DNA of 33,918 nt from contig DATHAP010000075.1 in NCBI GenBank assembly GCA_035489715.1, positions 1 through 33,918 on the forward strand. Reading direction: 5' to 3'. The translations under genes and the position numbers were made by a program. This stretch comes from Actinomycetes bacterium (lineage in GTDB: Bacteria > Actinomycetota > Actinomycetes > JACCUZ01). A model generated the notes under the pieces. It was given only the letters and a program-made list of their open reading frames with translations. It made no database searches and was not told the DNA's origin. Positions 18,163-25,388 of the stretch are shown here, in pieces. The stretch's first letter is position 1. Each line of letters opens with the position of its first letter.

Positions 18163-18455
18163 CCGGCGATGAGCGGCCGATGACGGGCCAGGCAAGCGGG
18201 TCGCCGACCGGTGGGGGCGGCGTGAGGTACGACCTGACGATCGACGCCCGGGGCATGCGGTGCCCGACGCCGGTGATCGAGCTGGCGAGGCGGATCGGCG
18301 AGGTGCCGGTCGGCGGGGTGGTGGCGGTGCTCGCCGACGACGAGGCGGCGCGCCACGACGTACCTGCATGGTGTGAGATGCGCGGGCAGGAGTACGTGGG
18401 CGAGCCGGTCCCCGAGACCTACGTCGTCCGCCGCCTCACCGAGACGACCCGCTGA
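18159..18455 (+). CDS. TusA/SirA-like sulfur-carrier protein
   Basis: The protein of about 98 residues has the TusA signature: a cysteine in MRCPTPVIELAR, where CPxP carries persulfide sulfur, after a strand (YDLTIDARG). It is followed by VGGVVAVLADDEAARHDVPAWC and a second conserved-looking cysteine. The GTG at 18159 overlaps the desulfurase stop as GTGA; ATG 18180 is an alternative and would remove a low-complexity N-terminus. The pair suggests a dedicated sulfur relay. Its stop lies 20 bp inside the convergent aat gene, so the two transcripts are complementary at their ends. Confidence 0.87.
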   Translation: MTGDERPMTGQASGSPTGGGGVRYDLTIDARGMRCPTPVIELARRIGEVPVGGVVAVLADDEAARHDVPAWCEMRGQEYVGEPVPETYVVRRLTETTR

Positions 18456-19167
18456 CGGCGAACGGGTCTGGCAGCTCGAGCGCGCGGCCCAGCAGCGCGA
18501 GGTAGTCCGAGCGCGGCACCTCGACAGTGCCCAGGCTGACCAGGTGCTCGGTCGCCCACTGGACGTCGAGCAGCCGGTCGGCACCGTCACCTGCGGCGAG
18601 CAGCAGCTCGACCAGCCCGACGAGGGCGACCTTGGACGCGTCGCGGTCCTGGCGCAGCGGCCCGTGGAACATCGACTCGCCGGCGAAGAGACCACCGACC
18701 GACACCCCGTAGAGACCGCCGGACAGCCGCTCGGTGCCGTCGGGCGCGACCGACCAGGCCTCGACGCTGTGCGCCCAGCCGAGCTCGTGCAGCCGCAGGT
18801 AGGCCGCCTTGACGTCACGCCGGATCCAGCCGCCGTCCCGCGACGGGTCGGCGCACGCGGTGATGACGGTGTCGAACGCGGTGTCGACCCGCAGCTCGAA
18901 GCGCCGCACCGATTGCCGAAGCGACCTGCTGACCCGCAGCCCGGCCAACGGCAGCACGCCACGCGGGTCCGGCGACCACCAGCCGACCGAGCTGGTCAGC
19001 CGGGTGCGCCGGAGCCCGGTCACCGGCATCGGGAAGGCGCCGGCGCGGTAGGCAGCGAGCACGGTCGCCGGCTCGAGGTCGGCGCCGATGCCCAGGAAGT
19101 CGTCAGCCTCGGTCGCGCCCGACAGGTCGAACTGCCAGCGCGACGGCCCGGGGTCGACCGGCGTCAC
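18436..19167 (-). CDS. aat: Leucyl/phenylalanyl-tRNA-protein transferase
   Basis: Aat adds Leu or Phe from aminoacyl-tRNA to proteins with N-terminal Arg or Lys, marking them for ClpS-ClpAP in the N-end rule pathway. The 243-residue protein matches the family length and has the motifs YRAGAFPMP, VGWWSPDPRGVLPL, the GNAT-like core GGLYGVSVGGLFAGESMF, and ASKVAL. It begins with GTG 7 nt after the adenosine kinase stop, so the two probably form an operon. The 3' end overlaps the convergent TusA-like gene by 20 bp. Confidence 0.95.
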   Translation of the reverse strand: MTPVDPGPSRWQFDLSGATEADDFLGIGADLEPATVLAAYRAGAFPMPVTGLRRTRLTSSVGWWSPDPRGVLPLAGLRVSRSLRQSVRRFELRVDTAFDTVITACADPSRDGGWIRRDVKAAYLRLHELGWAHSVEAWSVAPDGTERLSGGLYGVSVGGLFAGESMFHGPLRQDRDASKVALVGLVELLLAAGDGADRLLDVQWATEHLVSLGTVEVPRSDYLALLGRALELPDPFAVSGSSR

Positions 19168-19174
19168 CGGCGGG

Positions 19175-20161
19175 TCAGGGACGCGGGCAGCGCAGGTGCG
19201 GCTCGACGTCGGTCACCGCGTCCGGGCCGTACGCCGCGCCGAGCCGGTCGAGGAAGCGGGCCTGGCCGAGCTCGTACTCCTGGGTGCCGACGGTCTCGAT
19301 GACGTAGGTGGCCAGCAGGCTGCCCACCTGGGAGGCCCGGACGTGGTCGAGCCCCCACGCGATCGCCGCCAGGAAGCCGGCCCGGAACGCGTCACCGACC
19401 CCGGTCGGGTCGGCCTTGCGCTCCTCGGGCGCGCACTCGACCTGGATCGAGGGTTCGCCCTTGCGGTCGACCCGGACGCCCTTCGGTCCGAGCGTCGTGA
19501 CCCGGGTGCCGACCCGCTCGAGGATCTCCTCCCAGCTCCACCCGGTCTTCTGCTCGGTGAGCGCGGCCTCGTACTCGTTGGTGAAGAGGTAGGTCGCGCC
19601 GTCGATCAGCTGCCGGATGCCCGTGCCGTCCATCCACGCGATCTGCTGGCTGGGGTCGGCGAGAAACGGGTAGCCGCGCTGCCGGCACTCCTCCGTGTGG
19701 CGCAGCATCGCCTCGGGGTCGTTGGCGCTGATGACGACCAGGTCGAGGCCGCCGACCCGCTCCGCGATCGGGGTCAGCTCGATCTCGCGCGCCTCCTGCA
19801 TGGCGCCGGCGTAGAACGACGCGATCTGCGCGTGGTCGCTGTCGGTGGTGCAGACGAACCGCGCGGTGTGACGCAGCTCGCTGACGTGGACGGACCCGGT
19901 GTCGACCCGGTGGCGCTGCAGCCAGGACCGGTAGTCGGCGAAGTCCTGGCCCACCGCGCCGACGAGGATCGGGTCGAGGCCGAGGCAGCCCAGCCCGAAG
20001 GCGATGTTGGCGGCGATGCCCCCTCGGCGCACCTCGAGGTCGTCGACGAGGAACGACAGCGAGATCTTGTCGAGCTGGTCGACCACGAGGGACTCGCTGA
20101 AGCGGCCCTCGAAGTTCATCAGGTGGTCGGTGGCGATCGATCCGGTGACGGCGATGCGCAT
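19175..20161 (-). CDS. adoK: PfkB-family sugar kinase, probable adenosine kinase
   Basis: This is a ribokinase-fold kinase of 328 residues, closely similar over its length to M. tuberculosis AdoK (Rv2202c), which phosphorylates adenosine to AMP. Shared stretches include AVTGSIATDHLM, SLSFLVDDL, HTARFVCTTD, IASFYAGAM, ANDPEAM and LADPSQQ. The PfkB signatures are RGG (46-48) and DPTGVGDAF (251-259), with D257 as catalytic base. In M. tuberculosis the gene also neighbours ctaC. The ATG start agrees with that homologue, although the nearest GGGAG is 12 nt away. A TAGTCT -10 box lies at 20205-20210. Family certainty is high; substrate rests on the resemblance recalled. Confidence 0.9.
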   Translation of the reverse strand: MRIAVTGSIATDHLMNFEGRFSESLVVDQLDKISLSFLVDDLEVRRGGIAANIAFGLGCLGLDPILVGAVGQDFADYRSWLQRHRVDTGSVHVSELRHTARFVCTTDSDHAQIASFYAGAMQEAREIELTPIAERVGGLDLVVISANDPEAMLRHTEECRQRGYPFLADPSQQIAWMDGTGIRQLIDGATYLFTNEYEAALTEQKTGWSWEEILERVGTRVTTLGPKGVRVDRKGEPSIQVECAPEERKADPTGVGDAFRAGFLAAIAWGLDHVRASQVGSLLATYVIETVGTQEYELGQARFLDRLGAAYGPDAVTDVEPHLRCPRP

Positions 20162-20204
20162 CGGAGGGGGTTCTCCCGTCGGAGGGTCGGCGTGCGACGC
20201 GAGA

Positions 20205-20210
20205 AGACTA
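20205..20210 (-). promoter_or_regulatory. Predicted -10 box (TAGTCT) of adoK-aat
   Basis: TAGTCT on the minus strand lies 43 nt upstream of the adoK ATG. It is divergent from the TACCGT box of the small gene at 20260. No clear -35 is seen. Confidence 0.35.
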
Positions 20211-20247
20211 CCGGCCGGTAAGCGTTCCGCTGCGCTCCTGTGGTGCC

Positions 20248-20253
20248 TACCGT
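20248..20253 (+). promoter_or_regulatory. Predicted -10 box (TACCGT) of a leaderless gene
   Basis: TACCGT ends 6 nt before the ATG at 20260. It is the same hexamer, at nearly the same spacing, as that before the cysteine desulfurase. Confidence 0.5.
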
Positions 20254-20259
20254 GGCGGC

Positions 20260-20454
20260 ATGACGGCACTGGACGCGCGCCCACAGGTGGCTGCGCAAAC
20301 CGGGGTGCCGTTGCCGTGCGGGCCGCTGGACGGCCTGGTCGCCGACGCGCACGAGGTCGCCACGGCGATGGCCGCGCTCTCCCACGGGCCGACCGTCCGG
20401 ATCCCGGTGCAGGCCCTGCGCCTGGTGAGCGACCTCGGGTCGTACGGCGACTGA
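20260..20454 (+). CDS. Small hypothetical protein (64 residues)
   Basis: I do not recognise this protein. It begins MTALDARPQVAAQTGVPLP, contains a helical middle (LDGLVADAHEVATAMAALS) and ends in VRIPVQALRLVSDLGSYGD; it has one cysteine and no membrane segment. The main evidence that it is real is the leaderless promoter geometry: a TACCGT box 6 nt before the ATG. It is divergent from adoK (98 bp between starts) and lies 75 bp before the next plus-strand gene. The sequence pattern could suit a small adaptor, but no function is claimed. Confidence 0.5.
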   Translation: MTALDARPQVAAQTGVPLPCGPLDGLVADAHEVATAMAALSHGPTVRIPVQALRLVSDLGSYGD

Positions 20455-20529
20455 CGGACCCGCCGGCACTGCTGACGCCGACCGCGGCGACACCGGAACC
20501 AGCGCGCCCGGCCCGACGTCCCACCTGGC

Positions 20530-21072
20530 GTGAGCCCTTCCTCGCGCCGACTCCTGCCCGCCCTGGTGGCCGCCGTCGTGCTGGTGGTCGTGCTAGCGAT
20601 GATCGGCCTGGCCGGCCGGGACAACGACGTCGACACCGGCTCGGCAGGGGCGGGCGGCGGGTCGTCGGACGACCGCTCGGGGCAGGGCGGGATGGCACCG
20701 CCTTCGGCGGGGAGCAGCGTGCCGGGCACCTCGCCGGGCAGATCGCCGGGCAGCTCGCCGGGCAGCGACGCCAACGCCGCGGCCGAGGACCCGATGTCCC
20801 GCTTCACCGACGTCCGCGCCGGAGAGGGCGACCGGTCCGTCGAGGTGACGTTCTACGGGGGCGTCGACACCTGTTACGGCTATGTCGTCCGGGCCGACGA
20901 GACGGTACAGCAGGTGGCGCTGAGCCTGGCCGAGGAGCGCAAGGGGGACGGGCCGTGCATCGACCTGGCCCAGGAGTACGAGCGGTCGGTGCCCCTGGAC
21001 GGCCCGCTCGGTGACCGCCGGGTCGTCGACGCCGCCACCGGCGACGTCCTGCTCGAGCCCGACGGCGGGTAG
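20530..21072 (+). CDS. Membrane-anchored hypothetical protein with exported domain
   Basis: The 180-residue protein has a short basic N-terminus, one membrane helix (about 8-27), then a linker of about 70 residues rich in Gly, Ser, Pro and Asp. An exported domain of about 85 residues follows (from about 94): FTDVRAGEGDRSVEVTFYGG, with two cysteines (DTCYGY, GPCID) that could form a disulfide. The GTG at 20530 is the only start after an in-frame stop at 20473; no good Shine-Dalgarno sequence is seen. I recognise no named domain. A strong bidirectional terminator follows, and the gene is convergent with erpA. Confidence 0.65.
   Translation: MSPSSRRLLPALVAAVVLVVVLAMIGLAGRDNDVDTGSAGAGGGSSDDRSGQGGMAPPSAGSSVPGTSPGRSPGSSPGSDANAAAEDPMSRFTDVRAGEGDRSVEVTFYGGVDTCYGYVVRADETVQQVALSLAEERKGDGPCIDLAQEYERSVPLDGPLGDRRVVDAATGDVLLEPDGG
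20731..20766 (+). repeat. Three 12-bp tandem repeats coding for SPGS/R
   Basis: Three copies of TCGCCGGGCAGC (the first ending in A) encode SPGR-SPGS-SPGS in the linker of the exported protein. Copy number may vary between strains without changing frame. Confidence 0.8.
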
Positions 21073-21083
21073 CTCACCGGACC

Positions 21084-21130
21084 GTGCCGAAGGGGCGGCC
21101 CACCGGTAGGTGGTCCGCCCCTTCGGGCAC
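21084..21130. terminator. Strong bidirectional hairpin terminator
   Basis: GTGCCGAAGGGGCGG pairs with CCGCCCCTTCGGGCAC and the stem continues through CCACC/GGTGG around a GGTA loop. It is a stem of about 21 bp with one bulge and one mismatch. It lies between the convergent stops of the exported protein gene (21072) and erpA (21148). There is no T-tract, as is usual in high-GC actinobacteria. Confidence 0.85.
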
Positions 21131-21147
21131 GTCAGTGGCTGCGCGCG

Positions 21148-21498
21148 TCAGTGGAACGAGTCGCCGCAGGCGCAGGACCCGCCGGCGTTGGGATTGTCGA
21201 TCGTGAAGCCCTGCTTCTCGATGGTGTCGACGAAGTCGATCGTCGCGCCGCCGAGGTAGGGCGCGCTCATCCGGTCGACGACGACGCCGACGCCGCCGAA
21301 GTCCTTGAGGACGTCGCCGTCGAGTGCGCGCTCGTCGAAGAAGAGCTGGTAGCGCAGGCCGCTGCAGCCACCCGGCTGCACGGCGACGCGGAGGCGGAGG
21401 TCGTCGCGGCCCTCCTGGTCGAGCAGGTTCTTGACCTTCACCGCGGCGGCGTCGGTCAGGAGGACGCCCTGCTCGGTGGTCTGGTCCTGAACGGTCAT
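21148..21498 (-). CDS. erpA: A-type iron-sulfur carrier (HesB/IscA/ErpA family)
   Basis: A 116-residue A-type carrier that delivers Fe-S clusters to target proteins. The three ligand cysteines are present: C45 in GGCSGLRY, and C109 and C111 in GSCACGDSFH at the C-terminus. The ATG has GGGAG 8 nt upstream. In M. tuberculosis the counterpart (Rv2204c) lies in the same neighbourhood, between adenosine kinase and glycerate kinase-like genes. Likely clients in this window include the 2Fe-2S Rieske protein and the 4Fe-4S NadA. The 157 bp to the next gene hold no feature I can support. ErpA versus IscA cannot be separated from sequence alone. Confidence 0.93.
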   Translation of the reverse strand: MTVQDQTTEQGVLLTDAAAVKVKNLLDQEGRDDLRLRVAVQPGGCSGLRYQLFFDERALDGDVLKDFGGVGVVVDRMSAPYLGGATIDFVDTIEKQGFTIDNPNAGGSCACGDSFH

Positions 21499-21655
21499 GG
21501 ACGGGCTCCCAAGAGACGGACGGGGCGGGGACAGCTGGTCGTCAGGGCGAACTTCCTCGCCCCGTGGGGTGTTCCCCTCCATGGTGACACAGCGCCCCTC
21601 CATCGGCAGGCAGCCCCGACCGCCCCACGCTTCCCGGTCGGGGTCACGGGGTCGC

Positions 21656-22723
21656 TCAGCGTGACCAGGTGCGCGCCACCCGCGCGGCGAGCGCCGCCAG
21701 GGCCTCCTCCGGCGTGTGAGCAGCGTCACCCGGCTCGTCGGGCGCCGGGCCGTCCTCGACGGCGTACGCCGCGTCGATCCCGGCCGCCGACAGCTCGCGG
21801 CGGCCGACCTCGACCCGCCGGGCCAGGACGACCGTGGGCCGCCCGGCCCGCTGCGCCGCCCGGGCGACCGCGACGACCACCCGGCCGCGCAGCGCCTCCC
21901 AGTCGAAGAGCGCCTGCCCGGTCATCGCGAGGTCGGCCTCGCGGACCCGGTCGTCCAGCTCCAGGAGGTCGGCGACCAGGGCGGTGCCGTTGACCCGCTC
22001 GGCACCGAGCAGCAGCAGCCCGAACCCGATGCCGCCGCCGGCGCCGGCCCCCGGCCGGACCGCCAGCCCCCCGTCGGTGGCGGTGGCCCACTCGCGCAGC
22101 GTGGTCTCGAGCGCCTCCCGGGTCGGGCGGTCGGCCCCCTTGCCGCCGGCGAACCCGTGCGCCGCGCCGGAGTGGCCCATCAGCGGCGCATCAGTCGCGG
22201 TCGCCGCGACCAGCTCGACCCGGCCCACCAGCGCCCTGGCCGCGTCGAGCCCGTCGAGGGCGTCGACCAGGCCGCGCCCGCCGTCGGTGGTGGCCGTGCC
22301 GCCGACACCGACGACGACGCGGGCGGCACCGGTGCCGACCGCCGCGGCCAGCAGCTCACCCAGTCCCTCGGTCGACGACCCGGCCGGGTCGCGCTCGGCC
22401 GCCGCCACCAGGTGCAGCCCGACCGCCTCCGCGGCCTCCACGTAGGCCGTCCCGTCGACCACCAGCAGCCGGGCCGGGACCGGTTCGCCGAGCGGCCCGT
22501 GCACCGTCACCACCGCGAGCTCCCCGCCGAGGACCGGGTGCAGCACGTCGAGGAATCCCGGGCCGCCGTCGGAGAGCGGCAGCCGGTCCACGACGTCGTA
22601 CGGCGCACTCCTCGCCCATCCCTCGGCCAGCGCCTCGGCCGCCTCGGCCGCGGTCAGCGACCGGGCGCCGTCGTCCGGCTGCTCGGACCGGTCGAACCGG
22701 TCGGGAGCCACCAGCACGCGCAT
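21656..22723 (-). CDS. Glycerate kinase-family protein (possibly catalytically altered)
   Basis: The 355-residue protein belongs to the GlxK/GarK family, which phosphorylates glycerate. Recognisable blocks are LVAPDRF (4-10), LPLSDGGPGFLDVL (48-61), VGVGGTATTDGG (138-149), GFAGGKGADRP and GAGAGGGIGFGL. Several motifs differ from classical glycerate kinases: the N-terminal KGS loop is replaced by RSEQPDDGARS, SDGGEG reads SDGGPG, and the TGEG...GK block reads TGQALFDWEALRGR, losing the acidic residue and the lysine. The place beside erpA is conserved in actinobacteria (Rv2205c). It may act on another substrate or be inactive. The start is ATG 22723; an ATG six codons upstream (22741) is also possible. 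Confidence 0.82.
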   Translation of the reverse strand: MRVLVAPDRFDRSEQPDDGARSLTAAEAAEALAEGWARSAPYDVVDRLPLSDGGPGFLDVLHPVLGGELAVVTVHGPLGEPVPARLLVVDGTAYVEAAEAVGLHLVAAAERDPAGSSTEGLGELLAAAVGTGAARVVVGVGGTATTDGGRGLVDALDGLDAARALVGRVELVAATATDAPLMGHSGAAHGFAGGKGADRPTREALETTLREWATATDGGLAVRPGAGAGGGIGFGLLLLGAERVNGTALVADLLELDDRVREADLAMTGQALFDWEALRGRVVVAVARAAQRAGRPTVVLARRVEVGRRELSAAGIDAAYAVEDGPAPDEPGDAAHTPEEALAALAARVARTWSR

Positions 22724-22782
22724 GCCCGGATCATGTCCCATCCGAGCGACCGCCGGAGGCCAGGCGCACGACCGCCACTCGG

Positions 22783-22858
22783 AGATCGTTTGCGACGGTC
22801 GGGCCCCCGACACGCCGCCGGCACGCGTGTCGGACCGGGCGTACGTCGCAAACGATCT
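22783..22858. repeat. 76-bp palindromic element with 15-bp perfect inverted arms
   Basis: AGATCGTTTGCGACG (22783-22797) is repeated in perfect inverted orientation at 22844-22858. Inside lies a second hairpin, CCGACACGC/GCGTGTCGG (22807-22815 and 22825-22833) with a 9-nt loop. It begins 27 nt downstream of the lhgO stop, so it could terminate lhgO transcription. The AT-containing arms, unlike their surroundings, also suggest a regulator-binding site or a small mobile repeat. No target-site duplication is obvious. Confidence 0.75.
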
Positions 22859-22884
22859 GGGGGGCGGGCGGGCCGGTCGGCTGG

Positions 22885-24123
22885 CTAGGCAGCCGGGTCG
22901 GCGAGCAGGTCGAGCACGTGCTCGGCGATCGCCATGCTGGAGGTCGCACCCGGTGACGGCGCGTTGCGCAGCAGGGCCACCGGGCCGACCCGCTGCACGA
23001 CGAAGTCGTCGACCAGCGCGCCGTCCCGCGCGACGGCCTGGGCCCGCACCCCGGACCTGGCCGGCACCAGGTCGTGGGCCGTGAGCCCCGGCAGGTAGCG
23101 GGCCGCCGCGGCCGCGAACCGCCGCCGCGAGAGCGACCCGGCCAGTTCGCGGGCACCGGTCCGCCAGTGCCGCGCGGCGAGCCGGCGGGTGCCGGGCCAG
23201 GACAGCACCTCGCGCAGGTCACGCAGGTCCACGTCGCGCCACCGGTATCCGTCGCGGGCCAGCGCCAGCACGGCGTTGGGCCCGACCAGCACCTCGTCGT
23301 CGACGGTGCGGGTCAGGTGGATGCCGAGGAAGGGGTAGCGCGGGTCCGGCACCGGGTAGACGAGGCCGCGCACCCGGTCGCGCGCGTCCGGCCCCAGCCG
23401 GTGGTACTCGCCGCGGAAGGGCACGATCCGCACGTCGGCCCGTACGTCGCGCAGGACGCCCACCAGGGCGGCCACCTGGTCGCTGCGCACGCCGGCGCAG
23501 GCGACCAGCCGGTCGACCACGAGCGGGGCCCCGCGGGGTCCGCCGGTCACGACGTGCACCCGGTCACCCGTCGGCCGCACCGCCGTGACCGGGGCGCCGA
23601 GCCGCACCTCTCCCCCGGCCGCCCGCACGTCGTCGGCGAGGGCACGGCACACCGCGACGTAGTCGACGACGGCGGTGCGCGGCGAGTGCAGGGCGGCGAC
23701 CCCGGCGACCGAGGGCTCGACTTCGGTCAGGCCGCGCCGGTCGAGCCGGGCGAGACCCGGCACCCCGTTGCGCCGCGACCGCTCCTCGATCCGGTCGAGT
23801 CCGGCCACCTCGTCGGGGGTCGCGGCGACGACGACCTTGCCGAGCTCGCGGTAGGCGACGCCGTGCTCGGCGCAGTAGTCGCGCAGCAGCCCCATGCCGC
23901 GCCGGCACAGCGTGGCCTTCAGCGACCCCGGCTCGTAGTAGAGGCCGGCGTGCACCACACCGCTGTTGTGCCCGGACTGGCCGGCGCCGAGGTGGTCGGC
24001 CGCCTCGAGCACGGTGACGGTCGAGCCGGGCTCGCGGCGCAGCACCTCGCGGGCGACGGCGAGCCCGAGGATGCCCCCGCCGACGACCGCCGTCGCGCGG
24101 CCGCGCATACCCGCCGTCGTCAC
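22885..24123 (-). CDS. lhgO: L-2-hydroxyglutarate oxidase/dehydrogenase family FAD enzyme
   Basis: This flavoenzyme of the DAO superfamily oxidises L-2-hydroxyglutarate to 2-oxoglutarate, probably passing electrons to the quinone pool or oxygen. The 412-residue protein has an N-terminal dinucleotide-binding motif (VVGGGILGLA, 13-22), an acidic end of strand two (LEAADHLGAGQSGHNSGVVHAGLYY, where HNSGVVHAGLYY is the LhgO signature), and substrate-domain blocks FRGEYHRLGP, VYPVPDPRYPFLGIH and GAPSPGATSSMAIAEHV-like NAPSPGATSS. The GTG at 24123 is 6 nt after CACGAT, a weak -10 candidate; ATG 24108 is the alternative. It is divergent from nadA, with 50 bp between starts. The gene name rests on the family signature. 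Confidence 0.88.
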   Translation of the reverse strand: MTTAGMRGRATAVVGGGILGLAVAREVLRREPGSTVTVLEAADHLGAGQSGHNSGVVHAGLYYEPGSLKATLCRRGMGLLRDYCAEHGVAYRELGKVVVAATPDEVAGLDRIEERSRRNGVPGLARLDRRGLTEVEPSVAGVAALHSPRTAVVDYVAVCRALADDVRAAGGEVRLGAPVTAVRPTGDRVHVVTGGPRGAPLVVDRLVACAGVRSDQVAALVGVLRDVRADVRIVPFRGEYHRLGPDARDRVRGLVYPVPDPRYPFLGIHLTRTVDDEVLVGPNAVLALARDGYRWRDVDLRDLREVLSWPGTRRLAARHWRTGARELAGSLSRRRFAAAAARYLPGLTAHDLVPARSGVRAQAVARDGALVDDFVVQRVGPVALLRNAPSPGATSSMAIAEHVLDLLADPAA

Positions 24124-24161
24124 CCGGTCATCGTGGCAGGGAGGAGTAGCCGCGCGCGTGA

Positions 24162-24167
24162 AAGAAT
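24162..24167 (+). promoter_or_regulatory. Predicted -10 box (AAGAAT) of nadA
   Basis: AAGAAT ends 6 nt before the GTG at 24174, with no Shine-Dalgarno sequence at a usable distance, which suggests a leaderless transcript. It is divergent from lhgO. Confidence 0.4.
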
Positions 24168-24173
24168 CGTCCG

Positions 24174-25373
24174 GTGACCGTCACCGACCTCCCCGAGGGC
24201 GTCGAGCCCTCGCCGCTCATGCGGCTGCTCATCGGGCGCAACGAGCCTGACCTGCGCACCGAGCGCGGAGTCGAGTGTCCCGGTGACCTGCCGTCGCCGA
24301 GCGACCCCGACCTCGTCGGGCGGGCGCGGGCGGCGAAGGCGGCGCTGGGCGACCAGGTCTTCGTGCTCGGGCACCACTACCAGCGCGACGAGGTCATCCA
24401 GTTCGCCGACGTGACCGGCGACTCGTTCAAGCTGGCGCAGCAGGCGGCGGCGCGGCCCGAGTCGCACTACGTCGTGTTCTGCGGCGTGCACTTCATGGCC
24501 GAGTCGGCCGACATCCTGACCGCCGCCGACCAGCAGGTCGTGCTGCCCGACCTCGCGGCCGGCTGCTCGATGGCCGACATGGCCGCGGCCAGCCAGGTCG
24601 AGGACTGCTGGGACGCGCTGGTCGCCGCCGGTGTCGCCGACGGCGTGGTGCCGGTGTCCTACATGAACTCCTCGGCCGACATCAAGGCCTTCACCGGGCG
24701 CCACGGCGGCACGATCTGCACGTCGTCCAACGCCAAGGCGTCGCTCGAGTGGGCGTTCGGCAAGGGCGAGAAGGTGCTGTTTCTCCCCGACCAGCACCTC
24801 GGCCGCAACACCGCGGTCCTGCAGCTCGGCATGTCGACCGACGACTGCGTGCTCTGGGACCCGCACAAGCCGCAGGGCGGGCTCACCACCCAGCAGCTGC
24901 GCGACGCCCGGATGATCCTGTGGCGCGGGCACTGCTCGGTGCACGGGCGGTTCAGCCTCGACTCGGTGCACGAGGTGCGCGAGCGGATCCCGGGCGTCAA
25001 CGTGCTCGTGCACCCCGAGTGCAAGCACGAGGTCGTGACGGCTGCCGACCACGTCGGGTCGACCGAGGTCATCATCCAGACCCTGGAGGCCGCGCCCGCC
25101 GGGTCGGCGTGGGCGCTGGGCACCGAGCTCAACCTGGTCAAGCGGCTGGCCGCCCGGCACACCGACAAGCAGGTCGTCTTCCTGGACCGCACCGTGTGCT
25201 TCTGCTCGACGATGAACCGCATCGACCTGCCGCACCTGGTGTGGTCGCTCGAGTCGCTCGTCGAGGGGCGCGTGGTCAACCGGATCCGTGTCGACGACGA
25301 CACCGCCCACTGGGCCAAGGTCGCGCTGGAGCAGATGCTCGCGCTGCCGAGCAGCAAGGCGCGCAAGGACTGA
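24174..25373 (+). CDS. nadA: Quinolinate synthase A
   Basis: NadA condenses iminoaspartate with dihydroxyacetone phosphate to quinolinate for NAD synthesis, using a 4Fe-4S cluster. The 399-residue protein is of the longer type. Visible motifs: LGHHYQRDEVIQFAD (65-79), FCGVHFMAESADIL (C103), DLAAGCSMADM, YMNSSADIKAF, CTSSNA, FLPDQHLGRN, WRGHCSVHGRF (C254), HPECKHEV and VCFCSTMNRI (342-350). C103, C254 and one of C342/C344 are the likely cluster ligands by analogy to the family. No nadB or nadC is adjacent, so the other steps are encoded elsewhere. A GGGAGGAC sequence after the stop serves the next gene, 15 nt away. Confidence 0.96.
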   Translation: MTVTDLPEGVEPSPLMRLLIGRNEPDLRTERGVECPGDLPSPSDPDLVGRARAAKAALGDQVFVLGHHYQRDEVIQFADVTGDSFKLAQQAAARPESHYVVFCGVHFMAESADILTAADQQVVLPDLAAGCSMADMAAASQVEDCWDALVAAGVADGVVPVSYMNSSADIKAFTGRHGGTICTSSNAKASLEWAFGKGEKVLFLPDQHLGRNTAVLQLGMSTDDCVLWDPHKPQGGLTTQQLRDARMILWRGHCSVHGRFSLDSVHEVRERIPGVNVLVHPECKHEVVTAADHVGSTEVIIQTLEAAPAGSAWALGTELNLVKRLAARHTDKQVVFLDRTVCFCSTMNRIDLPHLVWSLESLVEGRVVNRIRVDDDTAHWAKVALEQMLALPSSKARKD

Positions 25374-25388
25374 GCGGGAGGACCGACC

